Assembly (NCBI GenBank): GCA_001940725.1
Contig: MDVR01000095.1
Span: forward strand, 1 to 9,979
Length of the DNA stretch: 9,979 nt
Direction of reading: 5' to 3'
Source of the DNA: Candidatus Heimdallarchaeota archaeon LC_2
Lineage (GTDB): Archaea; Asgardarchaeota; Heimdallarchaeia; Heimdallarchaeales; Kariarchaeaceae
Shown here: positions 1 to 6,138 of the stretch, piece by piece
Numbering within the stretch: the stretch's first letter is position 1
How the letters are laid out: each line of letters starts with the position of its first letter
Program-made: the position numbers and the translations under genes
Notes under the pieces: model-generated
Database searches by the model: none
What the model was told of the DNA's origin: nothing
What the model saw: only the letters and a program-made list of their open reading frames with translations

Positions 1-889
1 CAGTATAACTCCATTCAGCAATAGTATTGAAAGCGGTAACGCAGACTTTGAGAGGTTTGGTTGCAAACTCTTTCGCCCATAAGAATTCTTGTAAATGTAT
101 TTCTTTAGAATCATCATAATTTATTGAGGATTGATAGACGCCGAGAAAAGCAATTGTGAAGCCCCAATACTGTGTCATTAGATAAGTGAGGTTTTATTTT
201 CTGATACCAATAATTCCAAGCATCAACAAATGGTTCTACATGTTCTGGATGAGTAGTTAAGGCAGGTTCATCCATTTGAATCCAATTTACACCTGCTTTC
301 AATAACTTAATTGTTTCTGGAATATATATTTCATCAATCATCTCAAACATCAAATCCTCAAAGTTCCCTTTACCAGTATAACTCCATTCAGCAATAGTAT
401 TGAAAGCGGTAACGCAGACTTTGAGAGGTTTGGTTGCAAACTCTTTCGCCCATAAGAATTCTTGTAAATGTATTTCTTTAGAATCATCATAATTTATTGA
501 GGATTGATAGACGCCGAGAAAAGCAATTGTGAAGCCCCAATACTGTGTCATTAGATAAGTGAGGTTTTATTTTCTGATACCAATAATTCCAAGCATCAAC
601 AAATGGTTCTACATGTTCTGGATGAGTAGTTAAGGCAGGTTCATCCATTTGAATCCAATTTACACCTGCTTTCAATAACTTAATTGTTTCTGGAATATAT
701 ATTTCATCAATCATCTCAAACATCAAATCCTCAAAGTTCCCTTTACCAGTATAACTCCATTCAGCAATAGTATTGAAAGCGGTAACGCAGACTTTGAGAG
801 GTTTGGTTGCAAACTCTTTCGCCCATAAGAATTCTTGTAAATGTATTTCTTTAGAATCATCATAATTTATTGAGGATTGATAGACGCCG
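1..889. repeat. Perfect 373-bp tandem direct repeat, about 2.4 copies
   Basis: Copy 1 is 1-373, copy 2 is 374-746 and a partial copy 3 is 747-889. I found no mismatch on comparing the copies by eye. After 889 the sequence leaves the repeat (GACGCCG followed by GGTCTG), whereas the other copies continue GACGCCG then AGAAAAG. The unit lies inside the minus-strand methionine synthase gene. Because 373 is not a multiple of three, each pass shifts the reading frame, so the repeat cannot encode a repeated protein domain. Exact identity, position at the edge of the window and disruption of a conserved enzyme suggest an amplification chimera or an assembler walking a loop. A real recent tandem duplication is possible but less likely. 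Confidence 0.95.
114..551 (-). pseudogene. Repeat-derived duplicate of the methionine synthase fragment (probable artefact)
   Basis: This 145-codon frame starts inside repeat copy 2 at an ATG in a different frame from the real gene (protein start MTQYWGF). It crosses the repeat junction, then re-enters the true metE frame and repeats the segment from GVYQSS through the DEPAL and LHNCF motifs. It ends with the same out-of-frame tail (LSILNKL) as the longer neighbour. It has no N-terminal domain and no plausible start of its own, and it exists only because the 373-bp unit is repeated. I regard it as a by-product of the repeat, not a gene. If the duplication is real, it is a dead fragment. Confidence 0.85.
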
Positions 890-1293
890 GGTCTGTAGAA
901 ATTATGATCAAAGGAACGGACATGGTTTTGAAGGACTATACCTGTAACAGCTTCATTTTCCACAAAATGCTGATACATTTCACGTCGAGTCCATTCACCT
1001 GAATCGATTAAATCCATTCCTGTGGATTCTTTATATTTTACATTAAGACGAACTCGCCATTTAGAGAGCAATTTGTGATATTCGTTATTTGTCACTTGGT
1101 CTCTGTTTGATTGCTTTAGCAGTTCAATAATTTCACTAGGATCATCTTCAAATTTAATTAAGGTTATGAAATCTTGGAATCCGGCAAGATCCTCATGTGA
1201 TAGCTCCTGATTGCGTGCTGCTTTGATGAATGCAGTTGGTTTTCTTAAGGAACCGATTTCATGAGTTAAAAATGGTATATCAGTAGATGTCAT
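487..1293 (-). CDS. Cobalamin-independent methionine synthase, MetE C-terminal catalytic domain (broken at its 3' end)
   Basis: This is the catalytic half of a MetE-type enzyme, which transfers a methyl group to homocysteine to make methionine in the cytoplasm. Visible motifs are HEIGSLRKP (residues 11-19, the family's IGSxPR-like entry), WIQMDEPAL (DEP at 217-219), and GLHNCFS. In the last, His255 and Cys257 form the HxC pair that binds the catalytic zinc in this family. The remaining zinc ligands (Glu and a second Cys) should lie downstream but are missing: native sequence ends at about residue 259 (position 517). The final nine residues (RRLSILNKL) come from re-entering the 373-bp repeat out of frame. 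Family members of this type usually exceed 300 residues. The ATG at 1293 overlaps the upstream stop by one base (TAATG) and has GGGAGAT at 1300-1306, six nt away. The lack of a fused N-terminal domain suggests a folate-independent or two-subunit archaeal form; the methyl donor is unknown. Confidence 0.88.
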   Translation of the reverse strand: MTSTDIPFLTHEIGSLRKPTAFIKAARNQELSHEDLAGFQDFITLIKFEDDPSEIIELLKQSNRDQVTNNEYHKLLSKWRVRLNVKYKESTGMDLIDSGEWTRREMYQHFVENEAVTGIVLQNHVRSFDHNFYRPGVYQSSINYDDSKEIHLQEFLWAKEFATKPLKVCVTAFNTIAEWSYTGKGNFEDLMFEMIDEIYIPETIKLLKAGVNWIQMDEPALTTHPEHVEPFVDAWNYWYQKIKPHLSNDTVLGLHNCFSRRLSILNKL

Positions 1294-2330
1294 TAGTTTA
1301 TCTCCCTTAAGGACTTTACTAGATCACTAATTTGTTCTAATTTTTCATCTGCAATCTCTCTTGGTAAATAATCAAGACCTGTTGTGGATGCAATGACTAT
1401 TTCAGAAGGGTCCAATTCAAATAGACTTGATAGGATTTTACTATAGAATTTATTTTGCTTTCGATCAAGTTTCCCATCAGTCTGAGGTATGAAATTTTGT
1501 GCGTCTACAATACCTGCCTGCAATATTTTATTATTAAGGCTATATTCTGAAATTTTTACTAAATTACTATGATGAAAATCTACTCCAAATCCAGATGTCG
1601 GAAGGTCAAGTAAAAAGGAAAAGATATTACTCACATCTCCAAAGTAAGTATTAATGATCGATTTTCGATTTCCACATTTTGATGTTAGTAAATCATATGC
1701 AGTGCTAATAGAATCTCTCAGATTTCGTGATACTCTTTCCCAAACAAAATATGGTTCATCAAATTGTATCTCTAGATAATTCGAAGGTAAAGATTCAACT
1801 TCTTTGGCAAGGTATTCTCCAGCTGCAATAATTGCTTCATCTAAACTGCTGTAAACAGAATTTTTTGTATGAACTAGTTTGATTAAAGAATATGGTCCAG
1901 GTAGAATAATTCTTGAATCTTTATTATGTATGTAATCATGAGAATAGGAATTATTATCTGACAAGCTGTGTAAATCAGAATTTACAACTTCTGGAATCTC
2001 AGGAAACTTACTTACTAATTCCGGTTTTCTATAAAAAGTATTGGTGTAATGCCATCTGTTTATTGGTAGATCACCCAAATCATGGTACGATTTGAAACTA
2101 CTTAATGACCTTGTAAATGGTCGAATTAAATCTTCAATACCAAAAGAACCTGTTGAAATTGTCGGAAAATTCAGATTTTCCTGTAATCTTATTAAATCAT
2201 TTAATTCTATTTGGAATTTTTCTTGAACTATTGATTTTTCGGCCCTACCGTATTTATAATCCAATAAAGATTGAATTAATAATTCACTGAAAGGATGTGT
2301 ACCAGAAACAGCACCACGTATACTAGTCAC
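1293..2330 (-). CDS. MetE N-terminal-domain-like protein, methionine synthase partner
   Basis: This 345-residue protein resembles the non-catalytic N-terminal barrel of MetE. It shows GSFG near residue 62, ILPGPYSLIKL (142-152), YLEIQFDEPYF with DEP at 191-193, NTYFGD (227-232), LPTSGFGVDF (243-252), AGIVDAQNF (272-280) and TTGLDYLP (316-323). It has one cysteine (219) and no HxC, so it lacks the zinc site and is probably not catalytic alone. In E. coli MetE the equivalent half is fused to the catalytic half; some archaea carry the two as adjacent genes, as here. Its TAA overlaps the next gene's ATG by one base, implying coupled translation and a 1:1 complex (inference). The start is GTG at 2330 with only a weak GAGAT upstream. 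A perfect palindrome (2337-2350) lies immediately before it, probably in the 5' leader or core promoter. Substrate and methyl donor cannot be read from sequence. Confidence 0.85.
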   Translation of the reverse strand: MTSIRGAVSGTHPFSELLIQSLLDYKYGRAEKSIVQEKFQIELNDLIRLQENLNFPTISTGSFGIEDLIRPFTRSLSSFKSYHDLGDLPINRWHYTNTFYRKPELVSKFPEIPEVVNSDLHSLSDNNSYSHDYIHNKDSRIILPGPYSLIKLVHTKNSVYSSLDEAIIAAGEYLAKEVESLPSNYLEIQFDEPYFVWERVSRNLRDSISTAYDLLTSKCGNRKSIINTYFGDVSNIFSFLLDLPTSGFGVDFHHSNLVKISEYSLNNKILQAGIVDAQNFIPQTDGKLDRKQNKFYSKILSSLFELDPSEIVIASTTGLDYLPREIADEKLEQISDLVKSLREIN

Positions 2331-2336
2331 TATATC

Positions 2337-2350
2337 TCAAATCGATTTGA
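2337..2350. promoter_or_regulatory. 14-bp perfect palindrome before the methionine synthase operon
   Basis: TCAAATCGATTTGA is its own reverse complement. It ends seven bases upstream of the GTG start at 2330. That places it between the likely transcription start and the start codon of the minus-strand operon, where a bound dimer would block transcription. The adjacent divergent XRE-CBS gene is the obvious candidate binder. Function is inferred. Confidence 0.55.
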
Positions 2351-2387
2351 TGCTTAATAATATTAGCCATATTTTTCATGATATTTT

Positions 2388-2403
2388 TATTCCAATTGGA
2401 ATA
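2388..2403. promoter_or_regulatory. 16-bp perfect palindrome in the divergent promoter region
   Basis: TATTCCAATTGGAATA is a perfect palindrome. Its centre is 52 bp from the centre of the other palindrome at 2337-2350, close to five helical turns, so dimers on both could face the same side of the DNA. On the minus strand it overlaps AT-rich TATA-like sequence serving the methionine operon. The core differs from the first palindrome (CCAATTGG against AATCGATT), so the two may not bind the same protein. Operator role is inferred. Confidence 0.5.
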
Positions 2404-2417
2404 TAATACAAAAAATC

Positions 2418-2426
2418 ATATATAAC
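2418..2426 (+). promoter_or_regulatory. TATA-like element, probably for the XRE-CBS gene
   Basis: ATATATAA lies in an AT-rich stretch about 60 nt upstream of the proposed XRE-CBS start at 2484. Initiation about 25 nt downstream would give a leader of roughly 35 nt containing the strong AAGGTGAT ribosome-binding site. The motif is nearly symmetrical, so direction is not certain. Confidence 0.4.
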
Positions 2427-2472
2427 TACTTGTAATTACCGATTAAATAGGAAAATAATTCGATTTGGATTT

Positions 2473-2480
2473 AAGGTGAT
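2473..2480 (+). promoter_or_regulatory. Strong Shine-Dalgarno AAGGTGAT before a non-canonical start
   Basis: AAGGTGAT matches the anti-Shine-Dalgarno complement GGAGGTGAT, and AGGTGAT recurs before the TrmB gene here at 3844-3850 (minus). It is followed by TTT ATT TTT CCC AAA in the frame of the helix-turn-helix. An ATT start at 2484 would be 3 nt from the motif, whereas the TrmB site uses 6 nt. A 6-nt spacing would land on TTT at 2487, which is not a start codon. The site indicates translation begins here, not at the GTG at 2628. Confidence 0.6.
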
Positions 2481-2483
2481 TTT

Positions 2484-3035
2484 ATTTTTCCCAAACTAGT
2501 AGAAATTAAAAGAATACGTGAGAAAATTGGTTGGTCCCAATCGGAACTTGCTGAGAAAATTGGTATTTCTCAATCTGCAATTCCTAAATATGAAAATGGG
2601 AAACAAGTCCCTTCATATCAAATTGGAGTGAAAATATTTGATTTGTTATTGGAAGAGGATATTAAAATCGATCTTGAGGTTTCGGAGATAATGACTACGA
2701 AAATTATCAAAGTATCCCCAAATTCAAGTCTAGGAAATGCAATGGATATCATGAAAGAACAATCCATATCACAACTACCTGTAATTAAAGGGAATTTTAT
2801 AGTTGGGACTATAAATGAATCTTTAGTTTTGGAATTATTGGATCGTTATTATAATTTAACTTCACTTCGAGATGAATCAGTAGAAAACATAATGACGGAT
2901 ATACTCCCAATTGTACCCAAATCTGCAAAAATAAAAGAAATAACACCTCTCCTAAAACACTTTGGAGCTATAATGGTCTTATTTCAAGGTAAACTATCAG
3001 GAATTGTCACCAAAGCTGATCTCTTGGATATGTAA
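2484..3035 (+). CDS. XRE-family helix-turn-helix protein with two CBS domains
   Basis: An open frame runs from the in-frame stop at 2472 to 3035. Residues about 3-60 form an XRE/Cro-type helix-turn-helix (KLVEIKRIREKIGWSQ, then LAEKIGISQSAI and YENGKQVPSY). CBS domain 1 is near 64-118 (SEIMTTKIIKVSPNSSL... SQLPVIKGNFIVGTI) and CBS 2 near 128-183 (VENIMTDILPIVP... KLSGIVTKADLL). CBS pairs bind adenosyl ligands such as AMP, ATP, SAM or MTA, so this should be a ligand-responsive DNA-binding protein. It diverges from the methionine synthase genes across 153 bp with two palindromes, suggesting it regulates them. The first in-frame ATG/GTG/TTG is GTG at 2628, which would delete most of the helix-turn-helix. 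I chose ATT at 2484 because it follows AAGGTGAT and gives an N-terminus (MFPKLVEIKR) that looks right for the family. A missing T in the TTTTT run (GTG at 2476) or a point error is the alternative. It ends 7 bp from the convergent TrmB gene. Confidence 0.8.
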   Translation: MFPKLVEIKRIREKIGWSQSELAEKIGISQSAIPKYENGKQVPSYQIGVKIFDLLLEEDIKIDLEVSEIMTTKIIKVSPNSSLGNAMDIMKEQSISQLPVIKGNFIVGTINESLVLELLDRYYNLTSLRDESVENIMTDILPIVPKSAKIKEITPLLKHFGAIMVLFQGKLSGIVTKADLLDM

Positions 3036-3042
3036 ATCTCTT

Positions 3043-3837
3043 CTAATTAGTTGTTGAGCCGTTTTGTGAACTTTTCAAAATTTCGAAAATACTGTTCATT
3101 AAGAAAAATTGTATATTTACAATTAATGGGTGGCGAAAATGTAAGAAAATAGAATCCATACCGTCAACAGGTGGAAGTACAAAATTTGCCGAAGAGGCCG
3201 TGAAAGCGACTTGATCAACATCTGTAAACAGAATGAATGGGCGAACTTTCTGTAGAAGCATTTGAAATTTGCTTTTAATAGGACTATCCGAGGGTAATGC
3301 CTCATGAATTTTTCCGATAAGCTCTCCATAGTTTGTTAGTTCCATCGTTTTATTACCCACTCGCTTTTCGATTAATTTTGTAACCAAATTACTGTGATAT
3401 TCATTTGGAATAATGGTTAGATTATTTTCCACTGCATCAATAATCTCTGCCAATCCATTTCTAACTGCAATATCGCCTTGCATTACACGAATATAATGTG
3501 AAGTATCCTCGACTTTTTGGACTGGAGTAACTCTCTCAAAGTAATTTTCAACTTCATTTGCTGTGTGATTTATTTTTGATCGCAGCTGATCTATAACTTG
3601 TTGATAAGACACTGCTTCGTACACATTTGGTTTCCCTTCTATTTGAACCTTTGAGACAATTCCCTGTTTTTGGAGAGAGCTTAGGTATGAATAAACTTTG
3701 GACTGTGGTACTCCAGCTAATTCCGCTAGAGGAGTTGCTTCGAGGTTTCCATGAACATACAAAGCAGTATAAACCCTTGAGGCTCCGAGAGATAATCCCA
3801 ATGAAACTAATGCATCAATAGCTGAAGTCTTATCCAT
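3043..3837 (-). CDS. TrmB-family transcriptional regulator
   Basis: The 264-residue size and architecture fit TrmB-type archaeal regulators. Residues about 5-75 form a winged helix-turn-helix (LGLSLGASRVYTALYVHGN, then LAELAGVPQSKVYSYLSSLQKQGIVSK and a wing ending NVYEAV). A charged helix near 78-105 is a likely dimerising coiled coil. A C-terminal domain from about 113 resembles the phospholipase-D-like effector module of the family (IRVMQGDIAVRNGLAEIIDA, FILFTDVDQVAF). It is the third gene of an ABC transporter operon: its ATG lies 11 bp after the permease stop, with AGGTGAT (3844-3850, minus) six nt upstream and overlapping that stop (TAGGTGAT). It therefore probably autoregulates the operon through the repeated motif at 5731-5793. 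The effector is unknown; sugar-binding TrmB members exist, but the exporter-type partners here argue for a toxic or signalling compound. Confidence 0.85.
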   Translation of the reverse strand: MDKTSAIDALVSLGLSLGASRVYTALYVHGNLEATPLAELAGVPQSKVYSYLSSLQKQGIVSKVQIEGKPNVYEAVSYQQVIDQLRSKINHTANEVENYFERVTPVQKVEDTSHYIRVMQGDIAVRNGLAEIIDAVENNLTIIPNEYHSNLVTKLIEKRVGNKTMELTNYGELIGKIHEALPSDSPIKSKFQMLLQKVRPFILFTDVDQVAFTASSANFVLPPVDGMDSIFLHFRHPLIVNIQFFLMNSIFEILKSSQNGSTTN

Positions 3838-3848
3838 TACTGTATCAC

Positions 3849-4976
3849 CTAATCATCCAAGTGGTCCTTTACTGTCAACAACGATAGACCTAGTAAAACA
3901 ATAAAGAAAACAAAGAGAATGAGATAGCTAGACCATAATTCAGCAAATCCGAAACCTTTGAGCATGATTCCTTCAAATATGTTAATAGCATATTTCATTG
4001 GAATGAAGTTTGAAATAAACCGAACACCCGAGGGTAAAGTGGAAATTGGAACTAGCATCCCACTGAGTGCCATGCTCGGCAATCCAACTAGAGGTGCCAT
4101 TTGCACAGCCTGTAACTCATTTTCCGCAAAATTGGATAAGAAAACAGATAGCAATACATTAACAAAAGCATAGAAAAATGCACTTATCAGTAGGAGAACC
4201 AAATTCCCTTGCACTGAAGCACCAAAAATGTAGATAGAAATGACAAGGATTGCTGCAACCTCAATAAAACCGAATAATGCCAATGCCAAAACAAATCCAA
4301 ACAATCGTTCTACCTTTGTTAACGGTGTAGTGTAGAGTCTGTTTTGTGTTCCAGTTGTAAGTTCACGCACCATAGTGATCAAAGAAATTAGCATAACAAG
4401 GAAAGTTAATACAAATGCCATAACAGCAGGTATAGCAACATCCAATCCAGTTTGCTCCGACCCTTTATATGCTATAGTCTCACTTAATTCTACACCTGAT
4501 TCACCCAATGCTTCACTTAATGCGTCTTGAAGTGTACTTAAAATATTTAATCTAATAGTAGGCTTTGTAGCATCAACATAAAGAATAATTTCCAATGTTG
4601 CATTTTGTCCCTGTGCTTTAGCAATTAGCGAAGCACTGAAATCATTAGGTATTAGAATTGCGGCTCTATATTCCCCTGCTTCTACCTTATCCACTCCTTC
4701 TTGATAATTTCCAATTTTTAAGTTTATTCGGTCATCATTTTCCATAAAATCATGTATTATGGTACCTGCGAAACCAGTATCTGCATTTTCAAGCAACACC
4801 GGAGTATTTTTTACCTCACCAGATAAAGCAAATCCAAAAACTACCATAATCAAAATAGGCATCATCACAATCATACCGAAAGTTCTTCTATCCCGTGTAA
4901 TTTGTTTCAGAACTCGTTTTGTTATTGTAAACATACGAGCTGTTGAAAACGATTTTAGTGTATCACTGTTCATCAT
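3849..4976 (-). CDS. ABC-2 type exporter permease
   Basis: This integral membrane subunit of an ABC exporter pairs with the ATPase encoded just upstream. The order is an N-terminal segment, a first membrane helix near residues 34-53 (MIVMMPILIMVVFGFALSG), and a large external domain to about 178. Helices follow near 181-205, 224-250, 257-282, 294-315 and 347-369. Between helices two and three is the charged coupling motif MVRELTTGTQNRLYTTPLTKVERLFG, typical of ABC-2 permeases, which contacts the ATPase. The six-helix, one-external-loop plan matches the ABC2_membrane_3 (YhhJ/Ybh-like) group. The start is TTG-ATG-ATG; I took the first ATG (4976), with GGAG six nt upstream inside the preceding gene, and the next ATG (4973) is equally possible. 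It overlaps the ATPase by 14 bp, implying coupled translation. The substrate cannot be told; drug, lipid or peptide export are all compatible. Confidence 0.9.
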   Translation of the reverse strand: MMNSDTLKSFSTARMFTITKRVLKQITRDRRTFGMIVMMPILIMVVFGFALSGEVKNTPVLLENADTGFAGTIIHDFMENDDRINLKIGNYQEGVDKVEAGEYRAAILIPNDFSASLIAKAQGQNATLEIILYVDATKPTIRLNILSTLQDALSEALGESGVELSETIAYKGSEQTGLDVAIPAVMAFVLTFLVMLISLITMVRELTTGTQNRLYTTPLTKVERLFGFVLALALFGFIEVAAILVISIYIFGASVQGNLVLLLISAFFYAFVNVLLSVFLSNFAENELQAVQMAPLVGLPSMALSGMLVPISTLPSGVRFISNFIPMKYAINIFEGIMLKGFGFAELWSSYLILFVFFIVLLGLSLLTVKDHLDD

Positions 4977-5724
4977 CAATCACTCCTTCTGAAAGGTGCA
5001 AGAACACCTCTTCGATTGTTTTTACATTATATTTTTCTTTAAGTTGATCGGGTGTACCTTCATCAATGAGTACCCCGCTTCTAAGCAAGCCGATCCTGTC
5101 TGCTTTTTCAGCTTCATCCATTACATGACTAGTAATCAGGATTGTGGTGCCTTCATCACGCAATCTTCTGAAATAGTTCCAGAACCACTGCCTTAGCACT
5201 GGATCAACACCCACGGTTGCTTCATCAAACAATACGATTTTTGGATTATGAATAAGCGAACATGCAATTGAGACTCTTCTTTTCATACCACCAGAAAGAT
5301 TTTTCCCTAGGGTATCTCTTTTATCCTCCAGTTTCAGAACTTTGATCATATCATTCATTCTAGAAGTGTATGTCTCCTTATCTAAGAGATGAAGATTTGC
5401 AAAAAATTTGATATTTTCTTCTACTGTTAGATCAAGATATATACTGTATTCTTGAGGAGCAATTCCCATAATTGTAGATATTATATGTCGATCTTTCGGC
5501 ATTTCATATCCATCAACTGTTACTTTCCCAGATGTAGGAAATAGAGTACCGGATATAATATTAAGAGCTGTTGTTTTACCGGTACCATTGGCCCCTATGA
5601 AGGCATAAATTTCTCCGTATTTGATTTTCAGATTAAGTCCATTTACAGCATGAACTTGCCCTTTGTTGTAATGCTTAACCAAATCGGTTGTTTCTATTAT
5701 ATATTCAGACGATATTATTACCAC
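4963..5724 (-). CDS. ABC transporter ATP-binding protein
   Basis: This cytoplasmic nucleotide-binding subunit powers the ABC-2 permease downstream. All core motifs are present: Walker A GANGTGKTT (residues 44-52, Lys50), Q-loop Gln91, signature LSGGM (143-147), Walker B IVLFDEA with Asp167 and catalytic Glu168, D-loop VDP, and H-loop His200 in ITSHVMDEA. The Walker B segment reads DEATVGVDP where most relatives have DEPT; this is a mild variation not expected to abolish activity. At about 253 residues it is somewhat shorter than the 300-plus of drug-resistance ATPases with extended C-termini, ending soon after the conserved domain (EEVFLHLSEG). The 5' end reads TTG GTG GTA ATA; I chose GTG at 5724. 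No Shine-Dalgarno is apparent and the TATA box at 5757-5764 would place transcription start near 5735, so the mRNA is probably nearly leaderless. It is the first gene of the ATPase-permease-TrmB operon. Confidence 0.93.
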   Translation of the reverse strand: MVIISSEYIIETTDLVKHYNKGQVHAVNGLNLKIKYGEIYAFIGANGTGKTTALNIISGTLFPTSGKVTVDGYEMPKDRHIISTIMGIAPQEYSIYLDLTVEENIKFFANLHLLDKETYTSRMNDMIKVLKLEDKRDTLGKNLSGGMKRRVSIACSLIHNPKIVLFDEATVGVDPVLRQWFWNYFRRLRDEGTTILITSHVMDEAEKADRIGLLRSGVLIDEGTPDQLKEKYNVKTIEEVFLHLSEGVIDDEQ

Positions 5725-5730
5725 CAATTT

Positions 5731-5747
5731 TTACTACTATCATATAG
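5731..5747. promoter_or_regulatory. Operator-like motif, downstream copy
   Basis: TTACTACTATCATATAG closely matches the first part of the larger inverted repeat at 5767-5793 (TTACTACTATCACATATAG), differing by a two-base gap. It spans the predicted transcription start of the ABC/TrmB operon. With the second copy beyond the TATA box, it would allow a regulator to occlude both the polymerase and TFB contact regions. The TrmB protein of this operon is the likely binder (inference). Confidence 0.55.
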
Positions 5748-5756
5748 GTAAGTAAA

Positions 5757-5764
5757 TTATATAA
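5757..5764 (-). promoter_or_regulatory. TATA box of the ABC/TrmB operon
   Basis: TTATATAA (symmetrical) lies about 30-37 nt upstream of the GTG/TTG start of the ATPase gene, the right distance for a nearly leaderless archaeal transcript starting near 5735. It is bracketed by the two operator-like copies. Confidence 0.5.
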
Positions 5765-5766
5765 CT

Positions 5767-5793
5767 ATTACTACTATCACATATAGTAGTAAT
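5767..5793. promoter_or_regulatory. 27-bp inverted repeat, operator-like motif, upstream copy
   Basis: Two perfect 11-bp arms (ATTACTACTAT and ATAGTAGTAAT) flank a CACAT spacer. The left arm and spacer recur 37 bp away at 5731-5747. The position is just upstream of the TATA box on the minus strand, where the BRE/TFB contact would be. This arrangement around the promoter of an operon that encodes its own TrmB regulator strongly suggests a TrmB binding site. It is too distant from the Lrp gene on the other side to be an obvious operator for it. Confidence 0.65.
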
Positions 5794-6086
5794 CATGAAA
5801 ACGACATAAAATAGACTAAAAATCATTAGATAGCTTGTTGATCATAATGAAAAATACGAAATCTGAATATTATTTGCCATTATAAATTAGTTTTTTCATT
5901 TGATTTTCTCCCAATTTTGATAAGAACCAATTTGGTGTGCTAACTTCCCACCCTATAATTAAATTAATAAATAATCTTAGCAATTTCAAATAATTTTGTA
6001 GATTTTACTAAACATTAATCTTACCAAATTCTAACCTCTCGAGATAAATTAAAGAAATGAAAAAATAAAAAAACAAACTAATACAG
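5794..6086. other. AT-rich intergenic spacer with no recognised gene
   Basis: About 290 bp between the ABC/TrmB operon promoter and the Lrp gene promoter. I find no open frame of note, no tRNA-like fold and no strong hairpin. The only minor symmetry is ACCAATTTGGT (5-bp arms, centre T) in the middle part. An undetected small RNA cannot be excluded. Confidence 0.5.
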
Positions 6087-6115
6087 TTCGAAATTCGGAA
6101 CAATTTTTATAAAAT
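6087..6115 (+). promoter_or_regulatory. Promoter of the Lrp-type gene with a symmetric element
   Basis: TTTTTATAAAA at 6105-6115 is a good TATA box about 25-30 nt upstream of the ATG at 6139, so transcription probably starts within a few bases of the start codon. Immediately upstream, GTTCGAAATTCGGAAC (6087-6102) has imperfect dyad symmetry (GTTC...GAAC around GAAATTC). It occupies the BRE position, a typical place for Lrp-type autoregulation. The operator role is inferred. Confidence 0.45.
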
Positions 6116-6138
6116 TATGAGTTAATGAACTTCATACT

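Noticed and set aside
1..889. Possible CRISPR array or protein-repeat region
   Set aside because: The unit is 373 bp, coding, identical throughout and without spacers; the period breaks the reading frame.
2628..3035. CBS-only protein starting at GTG 2628
   Set aside because: The frame continues upstream into a clear XRE helix-turn-helix with a strong ribosome-binding site; starting at 2628 would cut into the domain's last helix.
3123..3329. Short frames antisense to or overlapping the TrmB, permease and ATPase genes (also 3627-3821, 3958-4173, 4759-4992, 4996-5196)
   Set aside because: All lie within well-supported genes in other frames, with no motifs and no ribosome-binding sites.
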